Shown here: positions 7,182 to 11,094 of the stretch, piece after piece
Numbering within the stretch: the stretch's first letter is position 1
Layout of the letters: each line of letters starts with the position of its first letter
Assembly (NCBI GenBank): GCA_020437045.1
Contig: JAGQWV010000315.1
Span: forward strand, 1 to 11,094
DNA from: Saprospiraceae bacterium
GTDB taxonomy: Bacteria > Bacteroidota > Bacteroidia > Chitinophagales > Saprospiraceae
Direction of reading: 5' to 3'
Length of the DNA: 11,094 nt
Notes under the pieces: generated by a model
Databases searched by the model: none
Seen by the model: only the letters and a program-made list of their open reading frames with translations
Told to the model about the DNA's origin: nothing
Program-made: the position numbers and the translations under genes

Positions 7182-8813
7182 CTATTCTTCTCCCATAAAT
7201 GGATAGCGGTAGTCTGAAGGAGGATTAAAATTTTCCTTTATGGTCCGGGGCGATATCCACCGGTAAAGGTTGAGAATTGATCCTGCCTTATCATTCGTAC
7301 CACTGGCGCGAGCACCACCAAAAGGTTGTTGCCCGACCACCGCTCCGGTAGGTTTGTCATTGATATAGAAGTTACCCGCAGCATGCCTCAGTTCATTGGT
7401 AGCCTGGATGATAGCATTTCGGTCATCCGCAAAAATAGCTCCGGTCAAAGCATAGGGTGAAGTCTGATCTACCATTTTCAAGGTTTCATCGTATTGATTT
7501 TCATCATAGGTGTAGATGGTCAGCACCGGGCCAAAAATCTCTTCACACATGGTCCGATAAGCGGGATCTTTCGTGCGAACTACCGTAGGTTGGATAAAGT
7601 ATCCTTCCGAGTTATCAAAATCTCCGCCATGGATGATGCTCACCTGCTTATCCCGTTTGGCTTTACTGATATATCCGGTGATACTATTGTAGGCTTTGGC
7701 ATCAATTACTGCATTTATAAAATGCGAAAAATTTTCCGGTGATCCCATGGTGATCGCGGAAAGGTCCTGTCTCAGATATTGACTCACTTCCTTCCAAAGA
7801 TTAGAAGGAATATATGCTCGACTAGCGGCTGAACATTTCTGTCCCTGGAATTCGAAGGCACCTCTTGCCAGAGCCGTTGCCACCTGCTTAGGATCGGCAG
7901 AGCGATGAGCCAGTACAAAATCTTTCCCGCCCGTTTCTCCCACAATCCGGGGATAGGAGCGATATTTCTTCAGATTTTGACCAATGGTCTGCCATAATAA
8001 TTGAAAGACTCCTGTGCTTCCTGTAAAATGTAATCCGGCAAAATCCGGATGGTTAAAAACAACTTTGCCTGCCACTGGGCCGTCGACAAAGACCAAATTG
8101 ATGACCCCGTCAGGCAAACCCGCTTTCTGCAGGACTTCCATGATGACATGGGCTGAATAAATCTGGGTCTCCGCACACTTCCATACCACTGTATTTCCCA
8201 TCAGTGCCGGAGCTCCAGGCAGATTGCCAGCGATAGAAGTGAAATTAAAAGGAGTGATGGCAAACACGAATCCTTCCAATGCACGATATTCCAACCGATT
8301 CCATATACCGCTGGAGCTTTCGGGTTGCTGCTGATAGATTTCGGTCATGTAGGTAGCATTGTAGCGATAAAAATCTGCCAACTCCGCCACACAATCTATT
8401 TCTGCCTGATAGATATTTTTGGATTGACCCAACATCGTCGCGGCATTCATAATAGCCCGGTAGGGTCCAGCTAATAATTCTGCTGCTCGCAAAAAGATGG
8501 CCGCCCGTTCATGCCAGGGAGTGTTTTCCCAATCCTTTCTGGCTTTCAAGGCAGCTTGAATGGCATCACGCACGTTTCTAGCACTTCCATGACTATAGGT
8601 ACCAAGCGCTTCATGTAGCGCATGGGGAGGATGGATCGTTCTTTTATCTCTGGTTCGTACCTCCTTTCCATCTATGACCATGGGAATATCCCACAGTGCA
8701 CTTTTTAATTCTTGAATGGTTTGCTTGATTGTTTCCCGTTCCGGCGATCCCGGAGCATAACTCAGTACCGGCTCATTATACACTACCGGTAGTTCGAAAA
8801 TTGCGTTTGACAT
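7182..8813 (-). CDS. pruA: L-glutamate gamma-semialdehyde (1-pyrroline-5-carboxylate) dehydrogenase
   Basis: A 543-residue aldehyde dehydrogenase of the ALDH4 type, which oxidises glutamate-gamma-semialdehyde to glutamate with NAD+, the second step of proline breakdown, in the cytoplasm. The length and the N-terminus (FELPVVYNEPVLSYAPGSPE) fit the monofunctional P5C dehydrogenase; there is no PutA proline dehydrogenase fusion. Key sites: TPFNFTS at 187-193 (oxyanion Asn190), GSTG at 265-268 (cofactor), VGETGGKDF at 291-299 (general base Glu293), GQKCSAASRAY at 324-334 (nucleophile Cys327), CEEIFGPVL at 423-431, and QQPFGGARASGTNDKAG at 495-511. The start at 8813 is supported by the conserved N-terminus and by a promoter element 26 bases upstream. 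It lies 72 bases downstream of coaD on the same strand. No proline dehydrogenase gene (putA/prodh) is in the window. Confidence 0.95.
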   Translation of the reverse strand: MSNAIFELPVVYNEPVLSYAPGSPERETIKQTIQELKSALWDIPMVIDGKEVRTRDKRTIHPPHALHEALGTYSHGSARNVRDAIQAALKARKDWENTPWHERAAIFLRAAELLAGPYRAIMNAATMLGQSKNIYQAEIDCVAELADFYRYNATYMTEIYQQQPESSSGIWNRLEYRALEGFVFAITPFNFTSIAGNLPGAPALMGNTVVWKCAETQIYSAHVIMEVLQKAGLPDGVINLVFVDGPVAGKVVFNHPDFAGLHFTGSTGVFQLLWQTIGQNLKKYRSYPRIVGETGGKDFVLAHRSADPKQVATALARGAFEFQGQKCSAASRAYIPSNLWKEVSQYLRQDLSAITMGSPENFSHFINAVIDAKAYNSITGYISKAKRDKQVSIIHGGDFDNSEGYFIQPTVVRTKDPAYRTMCEEIFGPVLTIYTYDENQYDETLKMVDQTSPYALTGAIFADDRNAIIQATNELRHAAGNFYINDKPTGAVVGQQPFGGARASGTNDKAGSILNLYRWISPRTIKENFNPPSDYRYPFMGEE

Positions 8814-8838
8814 TGTTTGACCACTTTTAGTTTGGCCG

Positions 8839-8846
8839 CAAAGATA
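8839..8846 (-). promoter_or_regulatory. Candidate -7 promoter element for pruA
   Basis: On the minus strand this reads TATCTTTG, an exact match to the Bacteroidota -7 consensus TAnnTTTG. It lies 26 bases before the pruA ATG, giving a leader of roughly 20 bases, and in the 72-base gap after coaD. I see no convincing TTTG-type -33 element at the usual 19-21 base spacing. It suggests that pruA can be transcribed separately from coaD. Confidence 0.5.
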
Positions 8847-8885
8847 ACGATTTGATCATATCCTTATGTGACCCCTTGGTCAATG

Positions 8886-9347
8886 TCACAAGTCGGAAGC
8901 GATGCGTGAAGGCACAAATTGGCCTACATCACCACCGCCTTTGATAATCTCCCGTACGATGGTCGAACTGATATGCGAAAATTGAGGCCGGCTGATCAAA
9001 AATACCGTTTCCAGATCATCTACTACGATAGAGTTTATCTGGCTGATTGTTTTTTCATAATCAAAATCGGATGCATTACGAAGGCCACGAATCATATACT
9101 TAGCTTCAATCTGTCGACAATAGTGCGCGGTTAAGCCTTCATAATAATCAATGGATATCGAGGGCTGGTCTTTAAAAACTTCTTTTAGCCAGGCTAATCG
9201 TTGCTGAAGGGGAAAAAGATATTTTTTTTGCGCGTTTTCTCCTATCGCTACCACGATCCGGTCGAAAAGTGGAATAGCCCTATGCACAATATCAACATGC
9301 CCACTGGTAATCGGATCAAAAGAACCAGGAAAAACTGCAATTCTCAT
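8886..9347 (-). CDS. coaD: Pantetheine-phosphate adenylyltransferase
   Basis: A 153-residue protein, close to the usual CoaD length of about 160. It joins ATP and 4'-phosphopantetheine to give dephospho-CoA, the fourth step of coenzyme A synthesis from pantothenate, in the cytoplasm. Motifs: FPGSFDPITSGHVDIV at 6-21 with the nucleotidyltransferase TxGH signature at 14-17; KKYLFPLQQR at 41-50; MIRGLRNASDFDYE at 85-98; and ISSTIVRE at 126-133, the second nucleotide-binding motif. The ATG at 9345-9347 begins MRIAVFPG, exactly where the family begins. The gene is divergent from the PLP decarboxylase and upstream of pruA. Nothing looks damaged. Confidence 0.97.
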   Translation of the reverse strand: MRIAVFPGSFDPITSGHVDIVHRAIPLFDRIVVAIGENAQKKYLFPLQQRLAWLKEVFKDQPSISIDYYEGLTAHYCRQIEAKYMIRGLRNASDFDYEKTISQINSIVVDDLETVFLISRPQFSHISSTIVREIIKGGGDVGQFVPSRIASDL

Positions 9348-9409
9348 TGTGTCTTAAGGTTGGTTATTCGTAAAGGTCGGAAAAAAGTGGAGACATCGAG
9401 ATCGTTCTC

Positions 9410-9439
9410 TTGATTCAGATGCTAAAGTTTGTTTCTTTG
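9410..9439 (+). promoter_or_regulatory. Candidate promoter for the PLP-dependent decarboxylase
   Basis: In the 152-base gap between coaD and the decarboxylase, TTTCTTTG (9432-9439) matches the Bacteroidota -7 element TAnnTTTG at all but one position. A TTG (9410-9412) lies 19 bases upstream, the usual -33 spacing. Transcription would start near 9446 and leave a leader of about 55 bases. No Shine-Dalgarno sequence precedes the ATG at 9500; the leader is A/T-rich, as is common in this phylum. The coaD promoter should lie in the same gap, but I could not place it. Confidence 0.35.
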
Positions 9440-9499
9440 CGGTTGGAAAGGAAAATTATCATCATTATCGTTCACCGATTATTTACTAATCTCTAATTT

Positions 9500-10936
9500 A
9501 TGGAGCTATCTCTTGAAATGCTGGAACAGGAAAGTCGTAAACTTGATTTTAATTCGACGCAGCGATCAGAGTTGTTAAAAGCCGTAATTCATTATAGTGA
9601 AGAATTCCTCGATCATATTGAGGAGATACCCGTGTACCAGGAGTCGCCCGAAGCACTCGAAAGACTGGCAGAGCTTACCTTTGAAGAACAGGCAAGACCC
9701 ATTGAAGACCTCTTGAAATATATTGGCACGGCAGTGGACAACACCGGGATAAACCCTGCCGGATCAGGTCATATGGGGTATGTGCCCGGAGGCGGAACCT
9801 TTCCAACGGCGCTAGGTGATTTTCTGGCAGCAATCACCAACCGGTATGCGGGTATCTATTATGCCAATCCCGGAGCGGTGATGATCGAGGATCAATGCAT
9901 CCGTTGGATGGCGAAATTAGTCGGATATCCCGATCTGCATGCCGGAAATCTTTCCTCGGGAGGCTCCATTGCAACGTTGACAGCCATCACCGCCGCCCGG
10001 AATTTCCATAAAATCACGCCGGAGAATGTCCGGAATCAAGTCATTTATCATACGCAACAAACCCACCATTGTGTTTTGAAGGCAGTGCGGATGGCTGCTT
10101 TGGACTTCGCTCATATCCGTCGTATACCGATGAATGACGAATACCAAATGGATGTTGCTGCATTGGCACATCAATTAGATGCTGATCTTTCTCAGGGATT
10201 AACACCCTTCCTGATCGTTGCATCTGCGGGAACTACCGACACTGGTATCATTGATCCTTTGGAGCAAATTGCAGCCTTAGCTACTAGGTATAATTGTTGG
10301 TTTCATATTGATGCCGCCTACGGAGGGTTTTTTGCCCTGGTCCCGGCACTGAAAGACAGACTCTCTGGTCTATCCAAATCAGATTCCATTGTACTCGATC
10401 CTCATAAGGGGCTTTTCCTATCTTATGGTACAGGTGCGGTATTAATAAAAAATAGGTCAGCCGCACTTCAATCACAGTTCTATCGTGCCAACTATATGCA
10501 GGATGCTGATGGTGAGCACATTATTCTCAATCCGTCGGATGTCTCACCGGAATTGACAAAACACTTCCGGGGCCTGAGAATGTGGCTCTCACTCCATTTG
10601 ACGGGAATAAAACCCTACAGAGCTGCCCTTGAGGAAAAACTGAGGTTAGCTCAATATTTCCATGCCAGCGTTTCCAAATTGGGTTATGAAGTAGGACCGA
10701 AACCAACACTTACCGTTTGTCTGTTTCGTCAAAGTGTCGGTAATCTGGAAGGAGATAACGAAATAAACCGTCGAATACTTAATACAATTTTAAAATCAGG
10801 TAAAGTTTTTCTCTCATCAACGACCCTGGATGGTGTATTTTGGCTACGTATCTGTGTGATGGTTTTTCGTACACACAAAAAAAATATTGATGACTTGTTG
10901 GACATTCTGCAAATGAATGAACAGCGTATTGGATGA
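9500..10936 (+). CDS. Group II PLP-dependent amino acid decarboxylase (aromatic-L-amino-acid decarboxylase-like)
   Basis: A 478-residue fold-type I PLP enzyme matching the aromatic-L-amino-acid/tyrosine/DOPA decarboxylase family in length and motif order. NPAGSGHMGYVPGGG at 85-99 and NPGAVMIED at 123-131 form the substrate entry region. SSGGSIATLTA at 152-162 binds the phosphate. THHCVLKA at 188-195 supplies the ring-stacking His190. ASAGTTDTGIIDP at 241-253 precedes HIDAAYGGFF at 269-278, whose Asp271 pairs with the pyridine nitrogen. Lys303 in LDPHKGLF is the Schiff-base lysine. Tyr332 in RANYMQD appears to match the flexible-loop Tyr needed for decarboxylation rather than aldehyde synthesis. 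The FRGLRMWLSL segment at 356-365 is also typical. The substrate cannot be fixed from sequence alone: Trp, Phe, Tyr or DOPA are the obvious candidates. No transporter or partner gene adjoins it. Confidence 0.87.
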   Translation: MELSLEMLEQESRKLDFNSTQRSELLKAVIHYSEEFLDHIEEIPVYQESPEALERLAELTFEEQARPIEDLLKYIGTAVDNTGINPAGSGHMGYVPGGGTFPTALGDFLAAITNRYAGIYYANPGAVMIEDQCIRWMAKLVGYPDLHAGNLSSGGSIATLTAITAARNFHKITPENVRNQVIYHTQQTHHCVLKAVRMAALDFAHIRRIPMNDEYQMDVAALAHQLDADLSQGLTPFLIVASAGTTDTGIIDPLEQIAALATRYNCWFHIDAAYGGFFALVPALKDRLSGLSKSDSIVLDPHKGLFLSYGTGAVLIKNRSAALQSQFYRANYMQDADGEHIILNPSDVSPELTKHFRGLRMWLSLHLTGIKPYRAALEEKLRLAQYFHASVSKLGYEVGPKPTLTVCLFRQSVGNLEGDNEINRRILNTILKSGKVFLSSTTLDGVFWLRICVMVFRTHKKNIDDLLDILQMNEQRIG

Positions 10937-11094
10937 AAGTCCGACAATTAATTTCTGACAAATAAAATGTGAAGATAAATTACTTGATCAAGTTGAACCC
11001 CCCAGTCAATTTATAAATTAAATTATTCCCAAGATAATTCCAAAATTATAATAGGACCATCCAAATTAAAAGACTAGTGCAGCATTTCCGCAGT
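10937..11094. other. A/T-rich non-coding end of window
   Basis: No open frame of note, RNA gene or GC-rich hairpin with a T-tract is visible after the decarboxylase stop. Two perfect 12-base palindromes, ACTTGATCAAGT (10982-10993) and AATTTATAAATT (11008-11019), lie 14 bases apart. In A/T-rich DNA such palindromes are expected now and then, so I give them no function. Confidence 0.4.

Noticed and set aside
10982..11019. Two perfect 12-base palindromes (ACTTGATCAAGT and AATTTATAAATT) close together
   Set aside because: Roughly two or three perfect 12-base palindromes are expected by chance in 11 kb, more in A/T-rich DNA. They have no repeat partners, and neither makes a terminator.
1..11094. 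A novel defence, mobile or biosynthetic system
   Set aside because: No phage, transposase, toxin-antitoxin, CRISPR, reverse transcriptase or cluster-type gene set is present. All coding regions fall in known families with housekeeping, catabolic or envelope roles.

Overview
This window reads as an ordinary chromosomal stretch from a member of the Bacteroidota, most likely a Saprospiraceae/Cytophaga-like lineage. This is inferred from several signs. Exported proteins have short signal peptides ending in Ala-Gln. No start codon has a Shine-Dalgarno sequence, and upstream regions are A/T-rich. At least one good TAnnTTTG promoter element is present. The gene families also fit: secreted Tricorn-type peptidase, futalosine-route menaquinone biosynthesis, a PorV/PorQ-like outer-membrane barrel and a BNR-propeller protein. 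No mobile element, CRISPR array, rRNA or tRNA is visible.

Layout, left to right. (1) 1-635, minus: 5' part of a secreted BNR/sialidase-like beta-propeller protein, cut by the window edge. (2) 736-2088, plus: an Nramp-superfamily transporter that lacks the canonical metal-binding motifs. (3) 2115-3622, minus: a two-gene unit in which an outer-membrane barrel gene overlaps mqnB (futalosine hydrolase) by four bases; it converges on the transporter. (4) 3656-3702: a strong intrinsic terminator for the gene to its right. (5) 3781-7032, minus: a large secreted Tricorn-type S41 peptidase. (6) 7182-8813, minus: pruA, the second step of proline catabolism. (7) 8886-9347, minus: coaD, coenzyme A biosynthesis. 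(8) 9500-10936, plus: a group II PLP-dependent decarboxylase, divergent from coaD. (9) 10937-11094: A/T-rich sequence with no gene visible.

The genes do not form one pathway. Central metabolism (coaD, pruA, mqnB) sits beside envelope and secreted proteins, as is usual in these genomes. No gap between genes exceeds 160 bases. I found no convincing new multi-gene system. The points most worth checking are the motif-less Nramp relative, the barrel-mqnB translational coupling, and the terminator that overlaps the longest possible 5' extension of the barrel gene.
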